This document shows, piece by piece, positions 41,437 through 55,566 of a DNA stretch of 64,000 nucleotides (position 1 is the first letter of the stretch; each line of letters opens with the position of its first letter). Made by a program: the position numbers and the translations under genes. Source of the stretch: Craspedostauros australis. Its lineage: Eukaryota > Bacillariophyta > Bacillariophyceae > Mastogloiales > Achnanthaceae. The notes below the pieces were generated by a model. It did not search any database. It saw only the letters and a list, made by a program, of their open reading frames with translations, and was not told where the DNA came from. The stretch spans positions 930,001 to 994,000 of the forward strand of contig JAMXDE010000017.1 in NCBI GenBank assembly GCA_026770025.1, read 5' to 3'.

Positions 41437-42168
41437 TCATTTCCGTGTTGTTATCGAACTTGGCTTGACAGACGTTGACTGCGATCCGAGCATGACATTC
41501 CAAGCGAATGTCCAGCAGTTGTGATTGATGAGATGCAGGTCTTTTCTGGAGTATTCCCTAGCACAGGATGCCACAGACTCTGCCAGCTCCATTGCATCGG
41601 GGTGCGACTTGGCTATCATTGACGAGGTCGGTGACGACGATGCTGACGGTGATATTGATGGTTCTTTGCTGATCTGCACGGCTTGACTCCCCGTGCCATC
41701 TCGATAGTCGAATATCCTGATTTGGCCTGGCACGTCCTGCAGCGTGATCAGTTTCTGGAGGGTGGCGCTGGATGTTGCATTCAATGGAATGAAGTCCACC
41801 ACCACAAGCTCCACTTCCCTGCGAGTGTTGCTGTCCTTGCCATGGTTACCACTCTCGTCAACAATGACGTTGGCATCCACGGCCACAACAACCTGCACGT
41901 GCAGCGGCAGCCAGGATGGTCCACCGATGAGCGGTTTCATCTTGAGACGCAGATGCCTCGCATTCGACACGAACTTTGGCGGCAGTGAGATGGTGAACGC
42001 CGATGCCGTCGCGATAATCGATTGCCCCTGATCAGTCCTCCATGATAGCGCCAGCAGGAGGACAGCCAGCCAAACGAATGGCTGGGCTGGACATGCCGAG
42101 TACTTCGAATTTGTCCGCATCATAGTTGTGCGTGCGTTTGGCGTCTTGTTCTTGCAGAGTGCCTGCAT
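41437..42168 (-). CDS. Putative plastid-targeted protein with His-Asn-Cys (papain-like/LRAT-type) motif
   Basis: 243 residues. A hydrophobic segment at about 30-42 (PFVWLAVLLLALSW) is followed by ATASAFTISLPP: ASAF at 55-58 is the cleavage motif of bipartite plastid-targeting leaders in diatoms and other secondary-plastid algae. The signal segment starts unusually far in, so Met1 may not be the true start (Met16/17 are alternatives). The mature part has an Ig-like or barrel-like first half (LPLHVQVVVAVDANVIVD; VELVVVDFIPLN), a Ser/Pro linker, and a C-terminal segment LHLINHNCWTFAWNVML. The HNCWTFA pattern resembles the catalytic Cys segment of LRAT/PPPDE-type papain-like proteins (NCxxFA); the matching His is not assigned with confidence. 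Confidence 0.65.
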   Translation of the reverse strand: MQALCKNKTPNARTTMMRTNSKYSACPAQPFVWLAVLLLALSWRTDQGQSIIATASAFTISLPPKFVSNARHLRLKMKPLIGGPSWLPLHVQVVVAVDANVIVDESGNHGKDSNTRREVELVVVDFIPLNATSSATLQKLITLQDVPGQIRIFDYRDGTGSQAVQISKEPSISPSASSSPTSSMIAKSHPDAMELAESVASCAREYSRKDLHLINHNCWTFAWNVMLGSQSTSVKPSSITTRK

Positions 42169-42504
42169 CTACTCCCTATAATAAGGATACGAGTATGTAT
42201 GGTACGAATACGTACGTGCGGGGTGATCTTCTTCTGCCCTGTGGTCCGGTCTGTGTGATGCGCAATTGTCGCAAATGCCGCAGTTGCTGCGATTGGAGCG
42301 ATGCAGACCTCGGTTCATCCATTTCATCCTCCTTTCCAGAAAAAGTGTCAAACAAATACGTAGCCTGATGGTACGAACCTAGAGATAGAAAGATGCCGCA
42401 AGTGTGCAGAGAGTACATGCACCACACCGCTATTCTCCCTCCCCCGACGAACGCAGCAGCATTGGCGGTATTATTGCCACGACTATGCAATACTTGTATC
42501 ACGA
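42169..42504. other. Spacer ending in the 3' flank of the tandem array
   Basis: From about 42340 the sequence is near-identical to the 3' flanks of array copies 2 and 3 (from about 54028 and 56274), so the array's left edge lies near 42340. The rest is the short upstream region of the 41437-42168 gene. Confidence 0.7.
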
Positions 42505-43860
42505 TCAACTTTCCGCACGCGGTTTATCCATGGCAGCCTGAAGGATCGCCAACCAGGGATCCGCATCATCGTGTGGTTTCAGAATTCTCGCTGTGCGGTT
42601 CCCCTCCATGTTCTCATCGAATCGCACAACCGTCCACCCGAAACCGCCTTGGCTGAGTTTTTCCATACTGAACGGCATGATGTTTGTGATGCGACGGTGT
42701 GCGTGCCTCATCCAAGCAGCCAGGACCGACAAAGCAGATGAAGAACCAATTAAGATGTCGGAATGGATCATTTCAGTAAGGGCATCTGCGACGGTCGCCT
42801 TACTGTCTCGGCCCATCACAGTCATATGCTGGAGATCATTGTTGGTCAGACCGATTCGTGACGTCACATTGGCCACCTTGCCATCCGAGTGGATCACAAA
42901 CTGAAGATCAGGTGGGTTGGGCATCCGCTCGGCAGCCTGCTGAAGATTGCGAATGATTTGCTGGTACAGTTCGCCTGGCTGAATCCGCCTCCTCGCATCT
43001 CCCAGGCGGTAATGCACGACGACGCGGATTTGATGGATCGAATTCGATCCACTATCTCGCATTGTTGTTGAATCCGGCTGTGACCTGATGCCAGGTTCTA
43101 CGATCGGGCTTATGCCATTGTACCACATGTCCTCCATCCACCTGCTCTCCTCGTTGTCTTTGGCGAGCAGGCAGTACACAAAGTCCCAGCAATTGTCGGC
43201 GGTAATGACCGGGATCGGTTTGTGTTCAAAAGAGGAAGCACCATCGCACGCTTTCGTCCGTGTGTCCTCGTCGAACCAGCTGGCTCTTCTGCATCTACCG
43301 ACGCTTGGGAGTGGATCTCTGCGCTCGATTTTCATGGTGAGGTCATCGAAGAGCAATCCTCCCGTCGCCTCCACCGTGCGATGCAACCCGAAGAATGCTT
43401 CCATCTCCCTGGGATTTGCTCCATGCTCCATCTGCGACATCGGAAGATGCACGTAGGTGAGATTCAGCATGGCGGCAGCCATCATGCACGACAGCTTGGC
43501 CTCCAGTTGATGGCCGAATCCGTCAATCCCATAAGAGCTGATCATGCACTTTGACTTGCGTTCTTGCATCGATGCCGTGCGATAGACATGATACTGCCTT
43601 GTAGCTTCATCCATCTCGATGGCAGATGTCGATGGTGACCCTGCTGGTGCTCCCGATGGAGGTTCTGTTGATTCGATGTTCATCGCCAACGTGTTGGTTG
43701 GAGATGTCAAGGTGAACATGTGCAGGTTCTGATTCTGTGACACCAGATTGTCAATGACAAGGCCGACGACCATGCCAAGCACAGCCACGCTCCTGAAAAA
43801 CCTGGGTGGCTTTGGCGTTGCCGGCGCCTCATCAGAGTTGCCAATCGATGTTCGTTTCAT
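42505..43860 (-). CDS. Fucosyltransferase-like type II membrane protein, array copy 1
   Basis: 451 residues. A short basic cytosolic tail, a membrane anchor at about 22-40 (FRSVAVLGMVVGLVIDNLV), a Ser/Pro/Thr stem, then a GT-B-like domain: DGFGHQLEAKL (113-123) resembles the G-G-Q loop, and VVHYRLGD (281-288) the HxRxGD-type donor site, of eukaryotic and bacterial fucosyltransferases; DLQFVIHSDG and SDILIGSSSALSVLAAW resemble the C-terminal nucleotide-sugar half. Sugar donor and acceptor are unknown. Copies 2 and 3 (54188-55543 and 56434-57792) are close paralogs in the same orientation. The C-terminal half of this copy agrees better with copy 3 than with copy 2. Its upstream sequence is cut by the 9.4-kb element 23 bases before the start. 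Confidence 0.75.
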   Translation of the reverse strand: MKRTSIGNSDEAPATPKPPRFFRSVAVLGMVVGLVIDNLVSQNQNLHMFTLTSPTNTLAMNIESTEPPSGAPAGSPSTSAIEMDEATRQYHVYRTASMQERKSKCMISSYGIDGFGHQLEAKLSCMMAAAMLNLTYVHLPMSQMEHGANPREMEAFFGLHRTVEATGGLLFDDLTMKIERRDPLPSVGRCRRASWFDEDTRTKACDGASSFEHKPIPVITADNCWDFVYCLLAKDNEESRWMEDMWYNGISPIVEPGIRSQPDSTTMRDSGSNSIHQIRVVVHYRLGDARRRIQPGELYQQIIRNLQQAAERMPNPPDLQFVIHSDGKVANVTSRIGLTNNDLQHMTVMGRDSKATVADALTEMIHSDILIGSSSALSVLAAWMRHAHRRITNIMPFSMEKLSQGGFGWTVVRFDENMEGNRTARILKPHDDADPWLAILQAAMDKPRAES

Positions 43861-43885
43861 CTCAATGTGGTGTCGATATATCGTA

Positions 43886-43939
43886 CGACCTGCGGATACC
43901 GGAAAATGCGTCGCGCGATAACGCTAGTTGTAGAGTTTT
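43886..43939 (+). repeat. Left terminal inverted repeat of the 9.4-kb element
   Basis: 28 bases identical to the right end (inverted), then, after a short length difference, a further 26 bases with 22 matches, including CTAGTTGT and GAGTTTT. It begins directly after the TA at 43884-43885. Confidence 0.9.
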
Positions 43940-44159
43940 GGGTCCTTGTTGCCACTGGTTTGCTTGCTTCTGGGAGAAACGGCGATTAGATATTTAGAGC
44001 TATTTCGTGTTTGCTCTCGCTGATCCGTCTTCTACGTCACAGGGAACGGATTCCACGTCATGAAACACGAGTCACAACAGAGGAAGAGACATCGTGTGGC
44101 TCTTCCTCCACAAGACAACATGATGACTGTGCGAAGCAACGATCACACACGATGCTACG

Positions 44160-47100
44160 GTGTCATCTTTGCCATCGCAGCAGCAGCAGCAGCAGCAGCA
44201 GCAGCGCAAGCAAGGGGCCAAACTGGGCCTTGTGTCGGCGACGTTGGGATTTGTCGGGACGATGTTTGGAAGAAAGGCTGCCGGTAATGATGCATCCAAG
44301 TCAGAGAAGGGTAGGGAAACTACGGATGCTCAATCGAACACCACCCCCACTGTGCTCAAAGCAGCAACGTCAACCGCAACCTCCGTCGACCAACGCAATG
44401 CCACGACGGCAGGCAGCGGAGCCACTTCAGTCAAATCCACACCCTCCACTCAACACGCCACAGCCAGCGGATGCTCGGCGGCGCCGAGCTCCGTCCGAGT
44501 CGGAGAGAACCAAGCCCGAAACAACCCTGCCATTGTGGCACTGTCCAGGAAAGAGGCGGAAGGTTCGGTATCTGTCATCCCTGCACCCACTTCGGTCAGA
44601 AAGATGCGTGGTAAGCAGGCGGTGGCGGCCTTCGGTGCAATTGCTGCCTCTCAGTCGATGCCAAAGTTCTACAACAATTCGCTTGGCAAGGAATCACCAT
44701 CCAGGATTGGACAAAGCAAGAATGCAAGCGCCGGAACCGAAAAGAGCACCATCTGAAGCATTCACAGCAATCATGATGGTCAGACCACATCCATGGACGT
44801 CACGGATCGCGTCTCCAACCAGCGACATGACAACAGCATGATGCAGGTCCGAATCGCGTCGCCAACAGCCTCTGCAACAGGCATCGATCTTCCAGCGGGA
44901 GCATACGTTGCGAACCGTGTGCTTGCTCCAAATAAGCGGTAACCGGCCCAAACAGCGCGTTCCGCATCCTTGTCTTCTGGGTCCGAGGCCGACCAGCAGT
45001 CGAACGATCAACAGCAGGCCAAGAAATTGGCACGAAATGCCGAACCCCCACCTGTGACCATGACGCAAGCTACCGACAGCGGAGAACAGACCGACAACAT
45101 CGAAGTGCGGGCCGTTTCGGTCATAGATGAAGGATCGCAAAAGTCGGTCCGCTTCAACGAATCAGACTCGTCCAGCACGCAACAATTCCACCAACACCGC
45201 CGACCAAGCGTGATCACAGGAGCCAGCTCGCCACACAGGCCTACATGGTGCAACGACACGTTGTCAAGCGGATCGGTATACTACGACGATTCGACGTACT
45301 CGAACGGAGAGTCACGCTCCAACCGTTCTAATGGCAGCATCAGCAACGGTATTTTCATTTCTGGGGCCGTGGTCGGAGCAGCCGCAGTTGGCGCTGCAGC
45401 GGCCGTGGCAGCTGCAGTTGCATCATCTTCCAACACACGAGACAGATCATCATCCGTCGGTGGAACAGCAACGGAAACAATGCAGAACGCCGGTGGCAGC
45501 AAGCAGTCGCGTCCGTCGGCAGAGAGCAGCGCAAGTGGAACATCCAGCCTGGCATCCAGCGATGTCTACACGAATCGTTCCGAAGGCGTCAAGAATGGCA
45601 ACGTCCGTGCCGTTGACCTCTCTTCTTCGACATCATCTGACTACGAGGCGAAGATTGCAGCAATGATTCGCTTGCAGATGCAGAGAGAAGGCATCGAACC
45701 TCTCACAGAGACCAACAGGCCTCCTCCGGTTCCTCTCGAAGACATCATGGACCTTGCTGCGGCCAAACTGGCTGCTGGTAGTTCATACGAAACCAGCAAC
45801 AAGGACAAATCTGCCAGCAATGACGCATGTCAACCAGGATCTGAAGAGCAAGAACTAGTCGCCGGTGCAGCCAACCCAGTGATAGTCGGCCACCTCGTGG
45901 AAACCGTACGTTCATCTGATGACATCCCAGTTGTCCAGGGCATGGATATTCTCATGCCTGCGCGAGGAACGAACAGCGGTCAATCCACAGCCTCCGAATT
46001 CACCGTCTCCAAGAATGAACGGTCGGTGAGATCTGGTGCAGCTTCCACCAGGAAGTTGTCTTCCAGCTCTGCAGAAAACGAACGCCCTTCGTCGTTCAAT
46101 GACTCCGTCTTGAACAGCCTGTTGGACTCTGACTTGGAAAAGGTTGGGGCACTGGTCGGGCACCAAGACCAATCGAGGCCATCCACAACTCAGAGCGATC
46201 GCAGCTTCGGGAAAGATGACAACAGCAACAAGGACGACGACGCCAACACATTGAAAACCACTGCAGCTATTGGCGTGGCCGCAGCAGTCGTTACGGCGGC
46301 ATCTGTGGCAGCTGCGGCCAAAACCACGACCACGACCACAGCCAAAGCCACAGCTGACGGCAGCCCTGCAGTCAGCGTGGTGACGAGCGCAAGCGCCAAC
46401 TCGAATCCTGTCAATAGCAGCTACACCAACAACACGTCTGCGGCCTCAACAAACGATGTTGCCGACGCCGCTCAAGAAGCATCAGCAACTGTTTCGACTG
46501 GTCACATCAAGTGTAACTCATCCCACAAGTCGATCAGCTCAGCGAAGTCGTCATTGGACGATGTCACCAAGAACGCCTCGACTGGAGTAGCCGCAGGTGC
46601 AGCAGTTGTCCTTGGGGTCGGCGCAGCAATCATGACCAAGTCGTTGATGAATGCAGAAAAGGATTGCAACAATGCTGATGTTGGTGATGCTCCTACTGGA
46701 CATGACCCAATTGATGTCACCGACCACGGAAGCCAGGGTGGTGCGTCACCTGGGAATTGTTCCATCGAGCAAAAAAAAAAACAGCAGAGAGCGTCTCCCG
46801 CTCGCGAAATGTCGAAGAGATCATTGTGCTCGACGACGAAGATGACCACTGCTCCAGTGACAACAAGGGTAACGATGATCACCAGCAGAATCGACCATCG
46901 CAGAGTCATTCCAATGGCGTCATCGTTATCAGCGACTCCATGGAGGAGAAGCATTCGTATGAGGATCCATGGATTGGTGACAGAGACGACGCCCTTGCAT
47001 CACGCGATTCAGCACACAGCACTGGCGCCGACAAGTCTACCACCAACCCAGCTGGTGCAGCACCAGTCATCGACCTTGTGAACTACGACAGCACAAGCTT

Positions 47101-47775
47101 CGAAGTGTACGACGGTGAGAGCGGCGATGGCATTGTGTGCCACAAGATGGATCCCATGGAATCGTGGACAACCCAGCCCAATCCACGACGGCCACAGCCA
47201 CAAACTCACGGGCAAAACAAGGCGCAGTGGTGTCTGAGGAGAGCAAAGGTCAGCAGAAGGCGGGCATCACCTCATCACAGCTGTTGGCCCCGGCTGTTGC
47301 ATCGATGGCCACCATTGGGGTTCTCAGCACCATGGGACGTGCAAGAGACAACGCACAAACGAAAGAAGCCGATGCCAGCACCAAGAAGTCTTCACAAACA
47401 ACCATCATTTCGGAGACGGCATCTGCATCTGCAGTGCCCACTCCGCAAGACGAGACCAGCGCAAAGACTCGATCATGTTCAGCACAAGATGATCCCAGTC
47501 AGGTAATGGGGTCTTCGTCAACACACGATGGCAGCAAAGAGATGGACCCTTCTGCAGCGACGGAGCAAAGCATCCAATCAACACAAACAGGACAGGAGGC
47601 CAAGCGGAACGAATGCGGGCATGACGGCAAGGAGGACGCAACAATCAACGAAGAGGCGTCCAATGGCGACGCACCCAGAAGAGAGGAAGTCCAATCTGCT
47701 CCATCTAGCAAGCTCGAAGCAGTACATGGAGTAGTGGACTGTGCTCTTAGTGTACGAGTATGTAACATATTATAG
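44160..47775 (+). pseudogene. Passenger gene of the 9.4-kb element: Ala/Ser-rich protein with SUMO-interaction-like motifs
   Basis: Starts MSSLPSQQQ after a CAG run at about 44178-44204. The same frame continues from 44160 to 47081 except for a TGA at 44754 and a TAA at 44940; protein-like sequence then moves to a second frame at an 11-A run (46771-46781) and to a third near 47150, ending at 47775. Either the gene is decayed or undetected introns remove these points. The product is Ser/Thr/Ala/Asn-rich with recurrent Gly/Ala helices (LGLVSATLGFVGTMFG; SGAVVGAAAVGAAAAVAAAV; IGVAAAVVTAASVAAAA; GVAAGAAVVLGVGAAIMT; VASMATIGVLSTMG). Three motifs look like SUMO-interaction motifs: IIVLDDEDD (46820-46846), VIVISDS (about 46917-46937) and VIDLV (about 47066-47080). 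No named family was recognised. Confidence 0.6.
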
Positions 47776-48448
47776 GAGCTGCACTAGCACATCACAACAT
47801 AGCATAGTATAGCATACGAGCATTGTATGGTGTGTATTCGTTGCGATCTGCTTCACTCTCCTCTGCTCTACCAATACATGACGATCGTGCTAGCGGCAGT
47901 GCCGTCGGCAGGGCACGAGCAGAGACGAATGATCAGAGGATGCATCGTTGGTGCTCCAGTGACGAGCACAGACGCTGGGACTTGATGGCAGCAAAGATCG
48001 CGAGGGTTGTACATGTGTGATGAAAAGGAAGTGGAGTACTAGCATGGTACAATGTGGTACAGATGTACAAGTGCGGTACCAACAAAGAGGAGCCTTTGCC
48101 ATTCGATGGGTTTGTGCAACACACACCGATTGTACTGGCGCTCCGATCGACGCAGTTGAGGCCTTGGAGCGTTTTTTGTGTGTGGTTCGGCTGGAATTTT
48201 CCGATCAGAGCGGCACAACACAACGTGACGGCTTCACAGCGCGATGGCTCCATCACGCACACCATTCACGACACAAAAAAACGGTCCGCGTCACAAAAAT
48301 CACACCACTCATCACAAAACACAAAACAAACATCACACACCATGCCACACATCACAATCCTCCATGCCATCAAGCAGACGATGTGCACACAGGCACTCCA
48401 ATCACAGGTGCACCTAAAACATATGATAACTAATACTTCGATTTGCAG

Positions 48449-51043
<2,595 letters not shown>

Positions 51044-53260
51044 GGACCCTGCCGCTTGAGCTCTGGTGGGATGCCACCTTCACACAGTCACCAGCGCGCA
51101 GCATGCTTGCGAGGTGAAGAGTTCAGTGGTTGCGGGATGATACAACTACGTCCAATGTTGGTGAAGGTTGACAGAACTGTGTTATTGTGTGTGCTTGTTT
51201 GAAGTGATGGTTTACAAAGTTAAGTTTGTTGAGATTATGAGCTCATCAATAAGAGCTCATCATCTTCCTGTTTTCTACTTCTTGGCTCCAATAATGGTGC
51301 TATTCACCATTGTCCATCATGTTGTAACCATGCCAAACTTCTGGTTACTCTTGCTAATTAGTGTATCTGTGTCCAAACATGTGCTATGACACATGTTTGG
51401 AGGTCTAATAGAGTCTCTTTGATCCTCTTGGATCATCTTCCTAATTTTGTCTTGGGTCTGAAACCCGCATCACATTTTCCGAATTCTTTCGAGTAGTTTT
51501 CTTGGATCTTTCGAATCGAAGTGTGATTGACACAAAGGACTCAAAACTCGAACAACGATTGGATTGATTCAGCACACATGGTCTAACAACAAGGGAACTC
51601 ATGGTGAATACTAGCTGTGTGTCAATAGAGGTTGCAAGCTGATTGTACGAGATTGGCTGGTCATGACGCACATCAGGCACACAAGGAGAACAGCACAGCA
51701 CAGCACAGCGCATCACCAGTCATTGACGCGCAGCACGGCGCAGCGCACCACAGAACGGCATGGACAACACAGGAGGATGGTCACAAGGTGCCTTGTACCA
51801 TCCACTCTTTCCTTCGTGGGAAGGTCACAGTCATTCTACATTCTGTGTAAGCTATGACTACAAGCAGCAGAGAAACAGGAGGAACTCGTTTGAGATGCGC
51901 TGTGTTTCCTCTGTCAACTTTGTGAGGAGGATTTTGTGCCTCTGCTGTATCGTTGTGGAATGGATTCGCAATTCGGGACTCGCAAAGTGTTCTCATTGAT
52001 GAGCGCATTCGGTAGATTTGTGGTTAATTTCCATGGCCCCCAACAGCAAAAACTGTTTGAGAACACCAAACACAACACAACAACACGACAATGGAGAAAC
52101 ACAACAAAACTCCACAAGCGCCGTCGAACGGCATCGATGGCACTGCCACAACCAGCGGTCCAGTGCAAGATCTGAGCGCATAGGCGGAACCGCCATGTAA
52201 AGTTTGGTGGATGAGCGAGAGGGGGATGCCATCCTGGTTTATTTGGGGCCGTGGCAGGCCCACGCGCACACGACACGATTCCGAGCAAAATATGCTCATT
52301 GGATATGGTCTCTGCCTGGAATGCACAGGCCATTCCAACGACCATGGATGGGCAAGACGTATCCAAGAGGATACGATTAAGATGCACACGAAGTTTGAGG
52401 GTGGGGGGTGGCCTGGAAGGTGCCCTCCGCAAGAAACAAGTGGCAGGCAAGAGTTTTTTGGTGGGTGGCGGCGGACACATCACGTGACTTCGCTGGTGAT
52501 GGGTGCCATTGACAAGTCACCCAGATCGCCAAGCCACCCATTCAAGATGTGTTCATAAATAACTCAGGGATCGGTTCATGAAGCATCAGAAAAAACAAAG
52601 GTCTGGAAGAGGCTGCAAGGTGGGATGCACACAAAAGGGGTTTTTTGGGGTGTCGGAAAAACAGCATGATGACATCATCACAAGGAGGTGTACCTTTGGA
52701 GGTATGAACGCCCCACCCATTCTGAACACATCAATGTGTCGCCAGAGAATGTGGGAACGCGTGGGGAGCATGTGGAGGAGCTGCAAGGATCGTATCGACG
52801 AGATACGGATCCAAATACGAATGGCATCCGCGTCGGAATCGGGTGTTCGAAAATTCTGCGTTTCAGTGCAGGGAGCCTTTGGGATATCCAATGCGCCCAG
52901 ATTTTTCTGTCCTTCATGGAGTGGATAGATGGGGGGTGTGCGGAGCCAATGTGGTGCGCGGATTGTGAAAATGCCAGGGATGATAATGATGATCATGGGT
53001 GCTGAAGGTAGGGCAGCATGGTGCCATCGAGAATTTTCTGCACCCACCACCTGACTGACAGCAAGCCAAAACGACATTAAAAATAAAGTTCATACAAATT
53101 TAACTTCGATATTCAGAATCACTGATAGCCACGCGTTCGAATGCACTGTCTATTTTTAATTTTAAACGATGTGTTGTTGAGATATAACATCATAAGCAGT
53201 TGTTTGGATGGTTTTGGGTGTGCTCTATTTTAGTCTACTTTATCACGACTCATCACGAGT
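51044..53260. other. Non-coding right arm of the 9.4-kb element
   Basis: About 2.2 kb between the transposase start and the right terminal repeat, with no supported gene. It contains a perfect 12-bp palindrome at 51372-51401 and presumably the transposase promoter. Frames on both strands are short and overlapping. Confidence 0.6.
51372..51401. repeat. 12-bp perfect inverted repeat
   Basis: TCCAAACATGTG at 51372-51383 is mirrored at 51390-51401, with a 6-base loop, about 330 bases upstream of the transposase start. It could be a protein-binding site or an RNA hairpin. Confidence 0.6.
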
Positions 53261-53322
53261 AAAACTCCACAACTAGTGCTATCGCCTACAGACTCGACGC
53301 ATTTTCCGGTATCCGCAGGTCG
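53261..53322 (-). repeat. Right terminal inverted repeat of the 9.4-kb element
   Basis: Mirror of the left end: 28 perfect bases at 53295-53322, then an insertion of a few bases relative to the left end, then AAAACTCCACAACTAG (53261-53276) matching the inner left repeat. It is followed directly by TA at 53323-53324. Confidence 0.9.
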
Positions 53323-55566
53323 TATTGCTCCAAACTGCGCTACTTTCTGTTCTGAATATTCTTGAGCATTGAGATTGCTGTCCGACTCGTCTCTTGGATC
53401 CAGAGAGCCAGAATGTCCACAGGGTACTTGTTGCGACTGGGGGGGGATGAAGCCCGCTATTGAAGTGAGCGGTATGATGAGGTATGAAGTGGTTCTAATG
53501 ATGGATTATGACTGAAGTCTGTGTGTTTGTTTTGGACGATCTCCTCTTTTGTTGTTCGATGTCTTTTGCCAGTCTTTTGCCGGTCTTTTGGACGCCTTTG
53601 ACGTAGTCCATCGAGTCGTCTCGTTATCCGTGACTGGAGACTCGGTGGAAGATACCAATCAACAATTGGCGTCATCAAACAAGTTCGTGCCCAAAATCAC
53701 AACTCCTCCATCATCTTACGTCGTCTGCCATGTTCATTGAAGCTTCAGATCCTCAGGCATGATGCACCATCTTCAAGCATTGTCATCTTTCGTTCGGCCA
53801 GAAGACTGAAGACGTCAGAGTCATCGGTCATCCTGTTCCGATCACCGCTCTACTAACACTGAGGGCTGACATTTCGTGCCTTCGCACGATGCATGCATGC
53901 CCTCGTTCAACCTCGCACTGCAGTAGAAGACGCAAGTCAAGTCATCATAAATCAGCCTTTCACACTATTACAAGAACGTTTTCCGACTCATTCAACTGCG
54001 CTGCTGCTGCCGTGGCTCCAATAAAAAGCGTCAAACAAATACGTAGCCTGATGGTACGAACCTAGAGATAGAAAGATGGTGCAAGTGTGCAGAGAGTACA
54101 TGTACCACACCGCTATTCTCCCTCCCCCGACGAACGCAGCAGCATTGGCGGTATTGTCGCCACGACTATGCAATACTTGTATCACGATTAACTTAACGCA
54201 TGCGGTTTATCCATGGCAGCCTGAAGGATCGCCAACCAGGGATCCGCATCATTGTGTGGCAGTTTCAGCATTTTCACTGTGCGGTTTCCCATGTTCTCAT
54301 CGAATCGCACAATCGTCCACCCGAAAGCGCCTTGCCTGACTTTGATAGTACTGAACGGCATGATGTTTGTGATGCGATGGTGTGCGTGCCTCATCCAAGC
54401 AGCCGCGTTCGACAAAGAAGATGTAGAACCAATGAAGATGTCGGACTGAATCATGTCAGCAATGGCATCTGTGACGGTCGCCTTACTGTCTCGGCCCATC
54501 ACAGACACATGCTGGAGATCATTGTGGGTCAGACCGATTCGTGACGTAACTTCGGCCAACTTGCCATCCGAGTGGATCACAAACTGAAGATCAGGTGGGT
54601 TGGGCATCCGCTCGGCAGCCTGCTGAAGATTGTGAATGATTTGCTTGTACAGTTCGCCTGGTTGGATCCGCTCAGCCGCATCTCCCAGGCGGTAATGCAC
54701 GACGACACGGATTTGATGGATCGAATTCGATCCACTATCTCGCATTGTTGTTGCATTCGGCTGTGACCTGATGCCACGTGCTACGATCGGACTGATGCCA
54801 TTGTACCACATGTTCTCCATCCGCCTGCTCTCCTCGTTGTCTTTGGCAACCACGCAGTACACAAAGTCCGAGCAATTGTCGGCGGTGAACACCAGGACCA
54901 GTTTGCGTTCAAAAGAGGAAGCACCATCGCACGCTTTCGCCCGTACGTCCTCGTCGAACCAGCTGGCCTGTTCGCATTTGCCGGCGCTGGGGAGTGGATC
55001 TCTGCGCTCAATTTTCATGGTGAGGTCATCGAAGAGCAATCCTCCCGCCGCCTCCACCGTGCGACCCAACCCGAAGAAATCTTCCATCTTCCTGGGATTT
55101 GCTCCGTGCTGCATCTGCGACATCGGAAGATGCACGTAGGTGAGATTCAGCATGGCGGCAGCCATCATGCAGGTCAGCTTGGCCTCCAGTTGATGGCCGA
55201 ATCCGTCAATCCCATAAGAGCTGATCATGCACTTCGACTTGCGTTCTTGCATCGATGCCGCGCGATAGACATGATACTGCCTTGTAGCTTCATCCATCTC
55301 GATGGCAGATGTCGATGGTGACCCTGCTGGTGCTCCCAATGGAGGTTCTGTTGATTCGATGTTCATCGCCAACTTGTTGGTTGGAGATGTCAAGGTGAAC
55401 ATGTGCAGGTTCTGACTCTGTGACACCAAATGGTCGATGACAAGGCCGACGACCAAACAAAGCACAGCCACGCTCCTGAAAAACCTGGGTGGCTTTGGCG
55501 TTGCTGGCGCCTCATCAGAGTTGCCGATCGATGTTCGTTTCATCTCAATGTGGTGTCGATATATCG
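53323..55566. repeat. Tandem segmental duplication, unit A (gene copy 2)
   Basis: A 2.24-kb unit, repeated head to tail as unit B from 55567. The non-coding 3' part (53323-54187) is almost identical to 55567-56433, apart from the length of a G run near 53440 and 55683, which changes the offset from 2244 to 2246. The unit ends at the TATCGTA junction that equals the empty site of the 9.4-kb element. Confidence 0.9.
54188..55543 (-). CDS. Fucosyltransferase-like type II membrane protein, array copy 2
   Basis: 451 residues, same architecture as copy 1: anchor at about 22-40, GFGHQ loop, VVHYRLGD. It is the most diverged copy in the middle of the domain (ERKLVLVFTADNCSDF, EESRRMENMWYNG, GDAAERIQPGELYKQ), but its 3' flank is nearly identical to that of copy 3. 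The frame is intact. Confidence 0.75.
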   Translation of the reverse strand: MKRTSIGNSDEAPATPKPPRFFRSVAVLCLVVGLVIDHLVSQSQNLHMFTLTSPTNKLAMNIESTEPPLGAPAGSPSTSAIEMDEATRQYHVYRAASMQERKSKCMISSYGIDGFGHQLEAKLTCMMAAAMLNLTYVHLPMSQMQHGANPRKMEDFFGLGRTVEAAGGLLFDDLTMKIERRDPLPSAGKCEQASWFDEDVRAKACDGASSFERKLVLVFTADNCSDFVYCVVAKDNEESRRMENMWYNGISPIVARGIRSQPNATTMRDSGSNSIHQIRVVVHYRLGDAAERIQPGELYKQIIHNLQQAAERMPNPPDLQFVIHSDGKLAEVTSRIGLTHNDLQHVSVMGRDSKATVTDAIADMIQSDIFIGSTSSLSNAAAWMRHAHHRITNIMPFSTIKVRQGAFGWTIVRFDENMGNRTVKMLKLPHNDADPWLAILQAAMDKPHALS

